32,722 nucleotides of DNA, taken from assembly GCA_964479665.1 (NCBI GenBank), contig CAYZNN010000032.1:1-32722 (forward strand), given 5' to 3'. Source of the stretch: UBA2287 sp964479665. GTDB lineage: Bacteria; Bacteroidota; Bacteroidia; Bacteroidales; Tenuifilaceae. Shown here piece after piece: positions 1-8,686 of this stretch. Position numbers and translations under genes: made by a program. How positions within the stretch are numbered: the stretch's first letter is position 1; each line of letters opens with the position of its first letter. The notes under the pieces are model-generated. The model saw nothing but the letters and a program-made list of their open reading frames with translations, was not told where the DNA came from and did no database searches.

Positions 1-75
1 TTTAGATTTAACGCCTAAAGATAATAAATATCAGTTATCTTTACGGATACTCATAAAAAATAATTTAGAAATTAC

Positions 76-107
76 TTGACTCGAATGATTATAATACACG
101 ACATTTG
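76..107 (+). promoter_or_regulatory. possible promoter of the caspase-like lipoprotein gene
   Basis: TTG at 76-78 is followed after 21 bases by GACATTTG at 100-107, one base away from the Bacteroidota -7 pattern TAnnTTTG. The start codon at 156 would give a leader of about 40 bases. The mismatch and slightly long spacer make this tentative. Confidence 0.3.
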
Positions 108-155
108 ATTCAATCTTATTTTCATGATTTATTCACCCTAAAACCAAAAACCAGT

Positions 156-1026
156 ATGAAAACTATGAAATGGATTAAATTTTCGTTTGCTGCACTTCTT
201 GCAGGTATGATTTTGCAAAACTGTTCTAAAGAGGAGAATGTACCTGATAGCGATTTAACCAAGGATGAAATGGCTTCGACCTTCACTGTTCGTCCCGACT
301 TTGCAACAGTTGATACCAGGCCACAAAGTGTTATTGCCGAATTTCAGGTAACCGAAAAGCATGCTAAACCAGCTGAGTTGGATCTGAGCACCCCCAAGGG
401 CGCAAAGTATGCACTTGTTATTGGTATTTCCGATTATGTTAGGTACTTCAAACGACCTTCAGTATTGCGACGACGATGCCATTGATTGGAAAAACCGTCT
501 GCAAGCCGAAGGCTATACCGTAACATCTTTACTCGACCTTGCTGCTACAAAGACTGCTATTGAGGCTGCCATTAATACCCTTGCAAGCCAATCGATAGCT
601 GGTAACGAAATAGCATTCGTATACTCGGGTCATGGTAGCAGTGGTAGCATAGTAACTTCAGACTTGTACTACATAAATAATTCATGGTTCAAAACCGTCT
701 TTACTAATGCAAAAAGCACCAAAATGATGTTCAGTTTCGATGCGTGCCAAATTGGTGCCATGGCTACTGCTTTAAACGCTACAGGAAGGGTTATTGCTGT
801 TGCTTCGGATACTAAATTGTATTCGTACGACGGCGATGCTACTATGAAAAATGGTGTGTTCACATACTATCAAATGCAAGGTTTCGACCAAGTTGGCTAT
901 ATTTACGCAGAAGACGACTTCAAATATGCATGCGACAAAATGAAAACTTGGGCAAGCACAAGAAGACCCAAGCTAAGGGTTGCCCCATCATATGTCGATT
1001 CTTACAGCGGATTACTCGACATTTAG
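156..1026 (+). pseudogene. caspase-like (peptidase C14) lipoprotein, frameshifted
   Basis: This is a caspase-fold cysteine peptidase predicted to be a lipoprotein. The first part (from ATG 156) has a lipoprotein signal peptide with lipobox LQNC and the first caspase strand KYALVIGISDYV. After base 440 the frame changes: removing one base near 441 restores continuous reading into GTSNDLQYCDDDAIDWKNRL. The downstream part keeps the catalytic dyad, His in SGHGS (codon 631-633) and Cys in FDACQIGAM (codon 745-747). The repaired protein would have about 289 residues. In the family, this dyad cleaves after basic or acidic residues; exported bacterial members are poorly understood. Because both catalytic residues and the rest of the frame are clean, the frameshift is either very recent, a reversible switch or a sequencing error. 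ATG 156 is chosen over the ATG at 105 because it begins directly at the signal peptide; ATG 165 is an alternative. Confidence 0.85.
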
Positions 1027-1044
1027 AAAATGGTATACTATTCT

Positions 1045-1080
1045 AAGAAAGGCTGAACTATAAGTTCAGCCTTTCTTTTT
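1045..1080. terminator. bidirectional intrinsic terminator
   Basis: A perfect 15-bp stem (1045-1059 with 1063-1077, loop of 3 bases) is followed on the plus strand by a T-rich run. The left side is A-rich, so it can also end transcription of the minus-strand gene at 1081. It lies between two convergent genes. Confidence 0.88.
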
Positions 1081-1573
1081 CTATGGTTTTTGTATGCCAA
1101 AAAGAGTTACCAATTTTTCGCTTCTGTAGGAAAAAAGGTTTAAAAGTTTTCGCTTAATAAAAAGCCAATGTATAAAGTTTCCTATTGCATAAAAAGGAAT
1201 TTTATAGGTAACTTCATCAGTCATAGTTACTCCCTTTCCATCGGATTGGAACCGATGCACGTGGTGCCACATAGAGTAGGGTCCAAAGCGCTGCTCGTCG
1301 ATAAAATAATCCTTTTCTTTGACATGGGTTATTTCTGTAACCCAATTGGTTCTGAAACCTGCAATGGGAGTTACCCTGTAGGTAATAATTTGACCTGCAA
1401 ATATTTGTTTACTGCCCATTTCCGGTGCTATTTCGAATCGCATACAGGGAGGAAGTAATTTTTGCCAAATTATTAGGATTAGAAAAGTATTGCCAAGCTT
1501 CTTCTAAGGTGATAGGAAGGTGCTGAACACTTTTTAAAGTGTAAACACCCGAATGCCTTCTTATTTCAATCAT
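1081..1573 (-). pseudogene. SRPBCC-family protein, frameshifted
   Basis: The gene encodes a single-domain SRPBCC (START-like helix-grip) protein, a family of small ligand-binding proteins of mostly unknown substrate. The C-terminal section is clear, with the family's typical NWVTEITHV, EQRFGPYSMWHH and MTDEVTYKIPF segments. The N-terminal section starts at ATG 1573 (MIEIRRHSGVYTLKSVQ, then PITLEEAWQYFSNPNNLAKIT) in another frame. Removing one base near 1453-1454 restores the usual join KITPPCMRFEI and a protein of about 163 residues, normal for the family. No other damage is visible. A start at the internal ATG (1443) would lose the first strand and helix, so a functional short form is unlikely. 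It converges on the terminator shared with the caspase-like gene. Confidence 0.82.
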
Positions 1574-1643
1574 TGCTATTAGTATGATTTATGAATCAAC
1601 TATTCAATTATCTTTACAATATGTTTAATTAAAACACAACTGT

Positions 1644-2507
1644 ATGTCTTTTGTTTTTAGAGCAAAATTGTTTTCATCGATAGTGGTTGCTTCATTACTT
1701 TTTACCCATCGTATTTACGCTCAATCATTACTTTACAAAGTAAGCGGGAAGGATTTAAAGAATAGCGTTTATCTTTTTGGAACCATACACGCAATTCCGC
1801 AATCCGATTTTTTTATCGATGATGTTGTAATAAAAAAGTTTGAAGAGGCCGAAAAGGTTTACTTCGAAATTGAGATGGACAGCCCAACAATGATGATGGA
1901 GGTTCAAACCCATATGATGATGAAGGGTATAACCATCGATCAGCTAATGACAGGTGATGATTATCAGAAACTACGACAAATTATGCTCGACTCGCTAGGG
2001 CTTCCCCTCGACTTTTTGAAGGGTGTAAAACCCATGCTCATGTCATCATTCTTTCTTTCCAAAATAGTTGGTCCCAGCTCCGTATCGTATGAGGCATTTC
2101 TAATGGCCAAAGCCATTGAATTCGAAAAGGAAATTCTGGGCATCGAAACGGTTGCCGAGCAAATGGCATACGTTGATAGCATTCCAACACAAGAGCAGGT
2201 AAAAATTCTTATGGAAACGGTTAGCGATCTTAATAAGGCCCGTAGCGAATTTCGAAAACTGATTGAAGTGTACTCTTCACGGGATGTTGAAAAAATTCAT
2301 AGCTTCATAGTTGAGTCGAGTGAGGAGTACCATCAGTTTGGTAATTTTCTTTTGGCAGCCCGTAATAGGAACTGGATTCCTCGAATAATTAGCATTGCAA
2401 ATACTCATAATGCTTTTATTGCTGTTGGGGCTGGCCATTTGGGTGGACCCCAAGGCGTAGTGCATTTGCTCAGGGCTGAAGGGTATACCGTTGAAATTGT
2501 TAAATAA
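1644..2507 (+). CDS. TraB/GumN family protein
   Basis: This is a 287-residue secreted or periplasmic protein of the TraB/GumN (Tiki-related) family. Residues 1-27 form a signal peptide ending near IYAQS. The diagnostic N-terminal motif GTIHAIP begins at residue 46, and the paired C-terminal motif appears as THNAFIAVGAGHLGGPQGVV near the end. Related Tiki proteins are metal-dependent proteases using such GxxH and Glu residues; activity of bacterial members is largely untested. Length is typical. It is intact, unlike its neighbours on both sides, and is followed after 42 bases by the amidotransferase gene on the same strand, so they may be cotranscribed. Confidence 0.88.
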   Translation: MSFVFRAKLFSSIVVASLLFTHRIYAQSLLYKVSGKDLKNSVYLFGTIHAIPQSDFFIDDVVIKKFEEAEKVYFEIEMDSPTMMMEVQTHMMMKGITIDQLMTGDDYQKLRQIMLDSLGLPLDFLKGVKPMLMSSFFLSKIVGPSSVSYEAFLMAKAIEFEKEILGIETVAEQMAYVDSIPTQEQVKILMETVSDLNKARSEFRKLIEVYSSRDVEKIHSFIVESSEEYHQFGNFLLAARNRNWIPRIISIANTHNAFIAVGAGHLGGPQGVVHLLRAEGYTVEIVK

Positions 2508-2549
2508 TATTTCTTAGTTTTTTGAGTACTAATCAATTAGGGTTTTGTC

Positions 2550-3649
2550 ATGCGAAATTTATTTTTCTGGAATATGATTGTTCTGTTGCTTGCAATGCAA
2601 GCATGCACAAATTCAAGCAAAGAGGAAGTTTCCGAACTAAATTCGAAGGAAACGATTATTCTTATGCACCCTACAATTAAAAATGTTCAAACACTTCTTG
2701 AATTGGTTGATATGGGCGTTTTTCCTATGCCTAGCAATTACCAAATTATTGGTTTATTCCATCATATGGGGAGTTACAATTACATGGCAACTGCTAAGTA
2801 CATAAGCGATAATAGGGTAGGGAGGGTAAAGCTCATTTCGGCAAATGGGTCACTTAATGCAGCAAATATTTATGAGATTAACGATTGTTCGCAACTTTTC
2901 GATTCGCTTTTTTCTATATCCAAGGGAGTAATTTTTATGGGAGGACCCGATTTGCCTCCGGCAACCTATGGGAGCCAAACCAATTTACTAACAGAAATTT
3001 CCGATTCGCACAGGCATTTCTCGAACTCTCGTTCCTTTACCATTTGCTTGGTAGCAGCCGTAACTCAAACCTAGAGCCACTTCTCGAGAAAAACACTAAT
3101 TATTTGGTATTGGGTATTTGCTTGGGTATGCAAAGCATGAATGTTGCTACTGGGGGAACAATGTTACAGGACATCCCGACTCAAATTTACGGTAAATCAA
3201 CCGTTGAGGAAGTACTTGCAATGGACCCCGAAAACCAGCATCGAAACTATTATACCAACTTGGGGCTCGAAAGCGATTTAATTTGGGGGCATTTGCACAC
3301 AATACAATTCAATAATAAGAATAGTTTTTTTTCGAATTTGGCACAGGGATCTAAACCCGCCGTTTGGAGTAGCCACCATCAGTGTATCGACCAGTTGGGT
3401 ATGGGTATTGAGCCTGTTGCCTGGTCGGCCGATGGCAAAATTGTTGAGGCTGTTGTACATTGTCGTTATCCTAATGTTTTAGGCGTTCAGTTTCATCCAG
3501 AAATTCCAGCACTTTTCAAGTCGTATGAAGTTTTGAAGAGAGTTCCAAAAGCCAATAATTCAGAATCGTATATCGACCTGTATGGTGGAAGCGGTGGCAA
3601 GAATTTTCATCGTGATTTCTGGAGGCATATTGCAAAAAAAATTCAATAG
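2550..3649 (+). pseudogene. class I glutamine amidotransferase / gamma-glutamyl hydrolase-like lipoprotein, frameshifted
   Basis: The gene encodes a peptidase C26-type class I glutamine amidotransferase (relatives hydrolyse gamma-glutamyl bonds, e.g. PuuD), here carried on a lipoprotein. Residues 1-19 are a signal peptide with lipobox AMQAC. The first half ends in one frame at ISDSHRHF; the second half continues in another as LELSFLYHLLG. Adding one T to the TTT run at 3017-3019 joins them into about 366 residues. The nucleophile elbow GICLGMQ (Cys codon 3119-3121) and the His/Glu motif VLGVQFHPE lie in the second half, and MGGPDLPPATYG in the first. All catalytic residues are present, so the single missing base is the only visible defect. 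A sequencing error in the T run is possible. Confidence 0.85.
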
Positions 3650-3657
3650 TACCTTTT

Positions 3658-3702
3658 AAAAAACAAGGGGCTGCCGAAATACTAGGCAGCCCCTTGTTTT
3701 TT
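3658..3702. terminator. bidirectional intrinsic terminator
   Basis: A perfect 18-bp stem (3658-3675 with 3685-3702, 9-base loop) has A and T runs at its two feet. It sits between the convergent amidotransferase gene and recA and should stop transcription from both sides. Confidence 0.92.
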
Positions 3703-3716
3703 ATCATAGATTCAAC

Positions 3717-4769
3717 TTACTTCATTGAAGAGCCATTTTTAAGTACCTCAACAATTTTGTTTTGAATTTCATCGGAAAGTTCGGGGTTATCCATTAAAAT
3801 GGATTTAACTGCATCGCGACCTTGTCCCAGTTTGGTATCGCCATAACTGAACCATGAACCACTTTTCCTAATTATATTATTATCAACTCCTAGGTCGATA
3901 ATCTCGCCAATTCGCGAAATGCCTTCCCCAAATACAATGTCGAATTCGGCTTTACGGAAAGGTGGTGCTACTTTGTTCTTCACAATTTTTACCCGTACTC
4001 GGTTGCCTGTGCTCTCTTCGCCATCTTTAAGTTGCGAAATTTTGCGAATATCAACCCTTACAGAAGAGTAGAATTTAAGTGCATTACCACCAGTGGTGGT
4101 TTCGGGATTACCGAACATAACTCCAATTTTTTCGCGCAATTGGTTTATAAAAATGCAGCAAGTATTGGTTCTAGAGATGTTGGCAGTTAGTTTTCGTAGG
4201 GCTTGCGACATGAGTCGGGCTTGAAGACCAACCTTGTTTTCACCCATTTCACCCTCAATTTCTGCTTTAGGGGTAAGTGCTGCCACCGAGTCGATAACTA
4301 TAATATCGATTGCGCTCGAACGGATCAATTGATCGGCAACTTCGAGGGCTTGTTCACCACTATCGGGCTGCGAGATAAGGAGCGTTTCCACATCTACCCC
4401 CAATTTTTCTGCATAGGTGCGGTCGAATGCATGCTCGGCATCAATTATAGCTGCAATACCTCCTGCTTTTTGAGCTTCGGCAATGGCATGTATAGCTAGG
4501 GTGGTTTTACCTGACGATTCGGGGCCGTAGATTTCAATAACTCGGCCCCTAGGATATCCACCAACACCTAGTGCTAGGTCGAGTGAAATGGAACCGCTCG
4601 AAATGGTTGGAATATCGGCAACAGGTCTATCGCCCATTTTCATTATGGTACCTTTACCGTAATCCTTCTCAATTTTATCGAGAGTTAATTGCAGCGATTT
4701 AAGCTTCTCTTTGCTAATCTCTTTTTGGTCTTTTTTCTCTTTCTGGTTTTCCATAGGGTTTATTTTCAT
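3717..4769 (-). CDS. recA: recombinase RecA
   Basis: RecA forms filaments on single-stranded DNA, drives homologous strand exchange and triggers LexA self-cleavage. The 350-residue protein shows Walker A GPESSGKT at residues 82-89, the IIVIDSVAAL Walker B segment and the FINQLREKIGVMFGNPETTTGG L2 region, all as in the family. The start ATG overlaps the stop of the upstream bcp gene by ATGA, favouring translational coupling; the ATG five codons in is an alternative start, and the first 20 residues are lysine- and glutamate-rich. It is followed by a strong terminator. No in-window LexA site is evident. Confidence 0.98.
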   Translation of the reverse strand: MKINPMENQKEKKDQKEISKEKLKSLQLTLDKIEKDYGKGTIMKMGDRPVADIPTISSGSISLDLALGVGGYPRGRVIEIYGPESSGKTTLAIHAIAEAQKAGGIAAIIDAEHAFDRTYAEKLGVDVETLLISQPDSGEQALEVADQLIRSSAIDIIVIDSVAALTPKAEIEGEMGENKVGLQARLMSQALRKLTANISRTNTCCIFINQLREKIGVMFGNPETTTGGNALKFYSSVRVDIRKISQLKDGEESTGNRVRVKIVKNKVAPPFRKAEFDIVFGEGISRIGEIIDLGVDNNIIRKSGSWFSYGDTKLGQGRDAVKSILMDNPELSDEIQNKIVEVLKNGSSMK

Positions 4770-5233
4770 TTTTTTCCTAGTATTTTGAGTATTTGTTCAA
4801 CATGCTCTTCGGTGTCCACTTTTTTAATAACTTCTTCAATTGCACCGTTAGCATCTAAAATAAATGTGGTGCGATGAATACCCATAGCGGGTTTGCCGTA
4901 CATCTTTTTTTCTCCGTATACACCAAATTGGGTGGCTATGCTCTTGTCGGTATCGGCAATAAGAGAAAAGGGTAAATTGTACTTTTGAATGAACTTTTGG
5001 TGGCTTGCCTGGGTGTCGGGACTAACTCCAATTACATCGAGACCAATAGCTTTAAGTTTTTCGTATCCATCGCGAAGGCTGCATGCTTCTTTGGTACAGC
5101 CCGGTGTATCGTCCTTTGGGTAAAAATAAAGTACTATTCCTTTCCCTTTGTAATTTGAAAGTGAAATGGGTTTACCGTTCTGATCAATTCCTGAAAATAT
5201 GGGGACCAAATCTCCCTTCTGTAGTGTTGTCAT
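4766..5233 (-). CDS. bcp: thioredoxin-dependent thiol peroxidase (Bcp/PrxQ)
   Basis: This 155-residue peroxiredoxin reduces hydrogen peroxide and organic hydroperoxides with electrons from thioredoxin, acting in the cytoplasm. The peroxidatic Cys46 in DDTPGCTKEAC and the resolving Cys51 five residues later are the PrxQ/Bcp signature, and the C-terminal GIHRTTFILDANG segment also fits. Length is standard. It is first in a two-gene unit with recA, joined by a 4-base ATGA overlap, so oxidative damage defence and DNA repair are coupled at the transcript level. Confidence 0.96.
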   Translation of the reverse strand: MTTLQKGDLVPIFSGIDQNGKPISLSNYKGKGIVLYFYPKDDTPGCTKEACSLRDGYEKLKAIGLDVIGVSPDTQASHQKFIQKYNLPFSLIADTDKSIATQFGVYGEKKMYGKPAMGIHRTTFILDANGAIEEVIKKVDTEEHVEQILKILGKK

Positions 5234-5308
5234 GGCTTTTTACAATTGGTAAAGTTAAACAATAAGAGTTAAATTTTTGACTCAATAGTTAAACGATTTA
5301 TCAACATG

Positions 5309-5326
5309 CTTGTTCAATAGAACAAG
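5309..5326. promoter_or_regulatory. 18-base inverted repeat upstream of bcp
   Basis: CTTGTTC, 4 bases, GAACAAG forms a perfect inverted repeat about 76 bases upstream of the bcp start and about 40 bases past the murF-alr stop. It could be an operator for bcp-recA or a weak transcript-end hairpin for murF-alr; the short T run after it makes a terminator less convincing. Confidence 0.3.
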
Positions 5327-5368
5327 TTTAAATATTAAACATTCATTGAATGCCTCATTTTTTATAAT

Positions 5369-7828
5369 CTACTCCTGAATGTAAATTCTTTTAACTCTAC
5401 GCGAAATGGATGTAAGTATTTCGTAGGGAATGGTTCCGAGCCAATGAGCAAAATCGGTTATGGTTGGGTTTTGTCCGAATACTACCACTTCGTCGCCCTC
5501 TTTAACGGGAATGCCCGTAACATCAACCATGCACGAGTCCATGCAAACATTCCCAATAATTGGAGCAAGCTGGCCATTAACAAGCATCTTTCCAACGCCA
5601 TTGCTCAACCTTCGGTTCAGTCCATCGGCATAACCAATAGGAATGGTGGCAATAACTGAATTGCGGAGCACTTGCCCTTTTCGGTTATAGCCAACGGTTT
5701 CGCCTGCTGGCACGTTGCGGAGTTGGGCAGTAAAGGTTACCAACGAGCTCACCGTTTGAATTTTATGCTCGTGAACGGTACTAATTCCGTAGAGACCAAT
5801 GCCAAGGCGAACCATATCGAACTGAGCATTGGGGAATCGCTCAATACCAGCCGAATTTAAAATGTGCCTAATGGGCTTGTAGCCAATCCCATTCATTAGC
5901 TGGCTGCTCATGGTTTCGAACTGCGCAATTTGCGAAAGCGAAAAATCGTCGTGCCCCTTTTCGTCGGCCGATGCCATATGCGATAATATGCTTGCCACCA
6001 TTAGGTTAGGTATAGCCTTCAGTTTCGAAACGAGTTCGGGAATGTCGTTGGAGTTGAAGCCCAAGCGGTGCATGCCCGTGTCGAATTTAATGTGAACTGG
6101 ATAGGAATTTGTACCCATTTTTTTAGCCACTTCGCTAAAACTATCGAAACTCCCAAAGCTGAAGATTTCGGGCTCGAGGTTGTGGGCAATCATGGTTTCG
6201 TAGCTTCCGAAGGCAGGATTAAGCACAACGATGGGAACCCGAATGCCCGCTTCGCGAAGGGCAACGCCCTCATCGGCAAAGGCTACCCCAAGGTAGTCGA
6301 CCCGTTGGTGCTGAAGTAGGTTGGCTATTTCGAACGAACCGCTGCCATACGAAAAGGCCTTAACCATGGCCATAACCTTTACATTTGGTTTCAGCAAGCT
6401 GCGGAAGTAGTTGAGGTTATGCACTAGTGCATTCAAGTTAATTTCGAGGTAGGTTCGGTGCGTTTTCTGCTCGAGTACTGCTGAAATACGTTCGAACTCA
6501 AACGGACGGCTTCCCTTTACCAGCACTGTAGCGTTGCTAAAATGGGAAAAAGGGAAATTTCCCAGCAAATCGTTAGTATTGGCAAAAAAAAGCGCAGGAA
6601 TGCTAAAACTGCTTTTGAAGGCCGAAATCTCACTCCCAACTCCAACAAAAAGGGTAATCCTTTTCTCGCGTATTAGTTTACCAACTTCGGTATACAGGTC
6701 GAGAGGTTTTCTGCCACTCTGAAGAATATCGGATAGTATTACAATTCGCTTCGTATTCCGGGCCATTTGTCCCATAAAATCGAGAGCAATGGTAAGTGAA
6801 CCTAAATCGGAGTTGTAGGAGTCGTTTATAATAGTGCACCCATTTCGGCCCTCCTTCAGTTCGAGCCGCATGGCAACAGGAAGCAGCTGTTTTATCCGAA
6901 GGGCAATTTGTTCTATCGAATAATTCAGGTACAACATTAACGCTATGCAGTGCATGGCGTTCTCGAACGATGCCGAATCGGCAAACGGGATGCTCAGAGT
7001 ATTTCTTTTACCCTTGTAATCTATTTCGAAGAAAGTTGAAAGACCCTGAACCTCCTTTGCTAACACTTTAACAGATGAATGTTTAGCTGTACCCCATGTA
7101 AAAAGTTCACTACCTTTTTTATGAAGTACCTGCGCCTGAGAGTCGATTATATTGTAATCGGTACAGTAAATGAGCACCTTGGAATTTGAAAACAGAATCA
7201 TTTTCTCGGTGCACTTTGTTTCCATATTCAAAAAGTTCTCCTGATGCGCCGAGCCAATGTTGGTTATTATTCCAATGTTGGGTTTAACTATGGGCTCGAG
7301 ATTCTGCATTTCGTTGGGTTTCGAAATGCCAGCTTCAAAAATACCCATATCGTATTGCGAATCCATTTGCAGCACCGACAGCGGTACTCCAACCTGCGAA
7401 TTGAAACTTTTAGGACTACGAACCAAGCGCCTTTCGGGTGAAAGGAGTTGCGAGAGCCACTCCTTAACAATGGTTTTTCCGTTACTTCCGGTTATTCCAA
7501 TTACCTGGTAACCAAATTTGGCCCTATGGTATGCCGCCAGTTTTTGCAATGCCATTAGTGTATTGGCAACAACAAGGAATGTGGCATCGGTAAATTTTTC
7601 TGTTTCAACCTCCTTGCTCACCACAAAAACCCGAACACCGCTGTTGGCGTATAACTCAGAAATAAACCGATGTCCGTCGAACCGTTCGCCAACAATGGCG
7701 AAAAAGGCAACTCCTAATCCAGTGGTAGCCGAACGGCTATCGATAGTAACATGGGTTATTGTTTGATGCGAAGTACCCACCCGACGGGCACCAATGGCTG
7801 CTGAAAGTTCGGAAACGGAGTAATGCAT
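5369..7828 (-). CDS. murF-alr: bifunctional UDP-MurNAc-tripeptide:D-Ala-D-Ala ligase / alanine racemase
   Basis: This is a fusion of two cell-wall enzymes, 819 residues. The N-terminal MurF part (about residues 1-450) adds D-Ala-D-Ala to the peptidoglycan precursor and carries the ATP loop GITGSNGKT near residues 111-119. The C-terminal alanine racemase part makes D-alanine, with the pyridoxal-phosphate lysine at residue 490 in MVKAFSYGSGS, and continues to a normal Alr C-terminus. The fusion is well known in Bacteroidota and joins supplier and user of D-alanine. I chose ATG 7828 (MHYSVSELSAAIG) over an ATG 13 codons upstream because the MurF domain begins there and a -7 box ends about 37 bases before it. 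Many non-essential genes nearby are broken, but this long frame is intact. Confidence 0.96.
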   Translation of the reverse strand: MHYSVSELSAAIGARRVGTSHQTITHVTIDSRSATTGLGVAFFAIVGERFDGHRFISELYANSGVRVFVVSKEVETEKFTDATFLVVANTLMALQKLAAYHRAKFGYQVIGITGSNGKTIVKEWLSQLLSPERRLVRSPKSFNSQVGVPLSVLQMDSQYDMGIFEAGISKPNEMQNLEPIVKPNIGIITNIGSAHQENFLNMETKCTEKMILFSNSKVLIYCTDYNIIDSQAQVLHKKGSELFTWGTAKHSSVKVLAKEVQGLSTFFEIDYKGKRNTLSIPFADSASFENAMHCIALMLYLNYSIEQIALRIKQLLPVAMRLELKEGRNGCTIINDSYNSDLGSLTIALDFMGQMARNTKRIVILSDILQSGRKPLDLYTEVGKLIREKRITLFVGVGSEISAFKSSFSIPALFFANTNDLLGNFPFSHFSNATVLVKGSRPFEFERISAVLEQKTHRTYLEINLNALVHNLNYFRSLLKPNVKVMAMVKAFSYGSGSFEIANLLQHQRVDYLGVAFADEGVALREAGIRVPIVVLNPAFGSYETMIAHNLEPEIFSFGSFDSFSEVAKKMGTNSYPVHIKFDTGMHRLGFNSNDIPELVSKLKAIPNLMVASILSHMASADEKGHDDFSLSQIAQFETMSSQLMNGIGYKPIRHILNSAGIERFPNAQFDMVRLGIGLYGISTVHEHKIQTVSSLVTFTAQLRNVPAGETVGYNRKGQVLRNSVIATIPIGYADGLNRRLSNGVGKMLVNGQLAPIIGNVCMDSCMVDVTGIPVKEGDEVVVFGQNPTITDFAHWLGTIPYEILTSISRRVKRIYIQE

Positions 7829-7864
7829 TTGCAATTGAACTACTTTACTGATTAAATATTGAAG

Positions 7865-7872
7865 CAAACTTA
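7865..7872 (-). promoter_or_regulatory. -7 box of murF-alr promoter
   Basis: TAAGTTTG on the minus strand matches the Bacteroidota -7 consensus TAnnTTTG. CTG, one mismatch from TTG, lies 20 bases upstream. It would start transcription about 30 bases before ATG 7828 and would exclude the longer start. Confidence 0.45.
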
Positions 7873-7895
7873 TATAAAAATCGACTATTATTCAG

Positions 7896-7903
7896 TATTT
7901 TTG
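7896..7903 (+). promoter_or_regulatory. possible -7 box of MNT/HEPN pair
   Basis: TATTTTTG matches TAnnTTTG, 80 bases before the MNT start. No TTG is seen at the expected distance upstream, so this is weak. Confidence 0.25.
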
Positions 7904-7982
7904 GTATATGAAATGCGGAAAAGTAGTGTTCGGATAAATACCCTTTATAGCGTTTTATAATGACTAATTAACACTTAAATAA

Positions 7983-8303
7983 ATGAATGCTGCCGAGAGC
8001 GTTATATTAAGTCAGATAAAAAATATTATTAGAGAGCAAGAGCCCTCAGCAAAAATTATTCTTTATGGTTCTCGCTCAAGGGGGTCGGCTAAAAATAACT
8101 CCGATTGGGATATTTTAATTCTTATTAATAAAGATAAAATCTCCGCTGAGTTAGAGCAAAAAATTACTTACCCACTTTACGATTTAGAGTTTGACACGGG
8201 TGAAGTTATCAGCCCTACACTTTATACTGAAAAAGAATGGACTACAAAGTATCAGCACACATCCTTTTATGTTAATGTAATGAAAGAGGGAAGATTAATA
8301 TGA
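7983..8303 (+). CDS. MNT-type nucleotidyltransferase domain protein (MntA-like)
   Basis: This 106-residue protein is a minimal nucleotidyltransferase. ILYGSRSRGSAKNNSDWDILIL holds the polymerase-beta-like GS...D.D motif with both metal-binding aspartates (SDWD). In characterised MntA-HepT pairs the MNT protein AMPylates its HEPN partner as an antitoxin. The gene overlaps the HEPN gene by ATGA, the usual arrangement. Base composition is low in GC: 30% by my count over 8101-8160, against 60% in 9241-9300 of the neighbouring aldehyde oxidoreductase gene, which suggests acquisition by transfer. Confidence 0.88.
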   Translation: MNAAESVILSQIKNIIREQEPSAKIILYGSRSRGSAKNNSDWDILILINKDKISAELEQKITYPLYDLEFDTGEVISPTLYTEKEWTTKYQHTSFYVNVMKEGRLI

Positions 8304-8686
8304 TTAATTATCAACCCGTAGATTTTATAGCTTATCGAATCAATAGGGCTAAAGAAACAATTTCTGAAGTTCAAAAGCACATTGATAATTGCTATTGGAA
8401 TACAGCAATAAACCGAATGTACTATGCTTGTTTCTACGCATTGAGTGCACTATTCATTAAATATAATATCGAAACATCATCTCATTCTGGAGTTCGTTTC
8501 TTATTTGGTCAGCATTTTGTAAAAACAGGAATAATCGATAGGGATATGGCCAAACACTTCACCGACCTTTTTGAAAAAAGACAGAAAGGAGATTATAACG
8601 ATTTTTTCGACTATGACCAAGAAACAGTATTACGCTTGTATCCAAAATCGAAAAAATTTGTGGAACTAATTGAAAGTTTGCTTTAA
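8300..8686 (+). CDS. HEPN domain protein, partner of MNT gene
   Basis: This 128-residue protein belongs to the HEPN family (PF05168-like), shown by the helix segment WNTAINRMYYACFYALSALF and by the end segment FEKRQKGDYNDFFDYD. HEPN toxins of the HepT type carry an Rx4-6H RNase motif; I do not see that motif here, and the R..GDY end belongs to the other HEPN branch. It may therefore be a binding partner rather than an RNase. The start overlaps the MNT stop by ATGA. GC is about 32% over 8341-8400. Its stop is immediately next to the stop of the convergent aldehyde oxidoreductase gene with no spacer. Confidence 0.85.
   Translation: MINYQPVDFIAYRINRAKETISEVQKHIDNCYWNTAINRMYYACFYALSALFIKYNIETSSHSGVRFLFGQHFVKTGIIDRDMAKHFTDLFEKRQKGDYNDFFDYDQETVLRLYPKSKKFVELIESLL

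Noticed and set aside
76..95. TTGACT followed by TATAAT, resembling an E. coli sigma-70 promoter.
   Set aside because: The gap is only 8 bases, against 16-18 needed; the Bacteroidota-type reading is preferred.
409..1026. Independent short gene starting at the ATG at 409.
   Set aside because: Its first residues do not fit the caspase fold, while joining to the upstream frame by one base gives a complete family member with a signal peptide.
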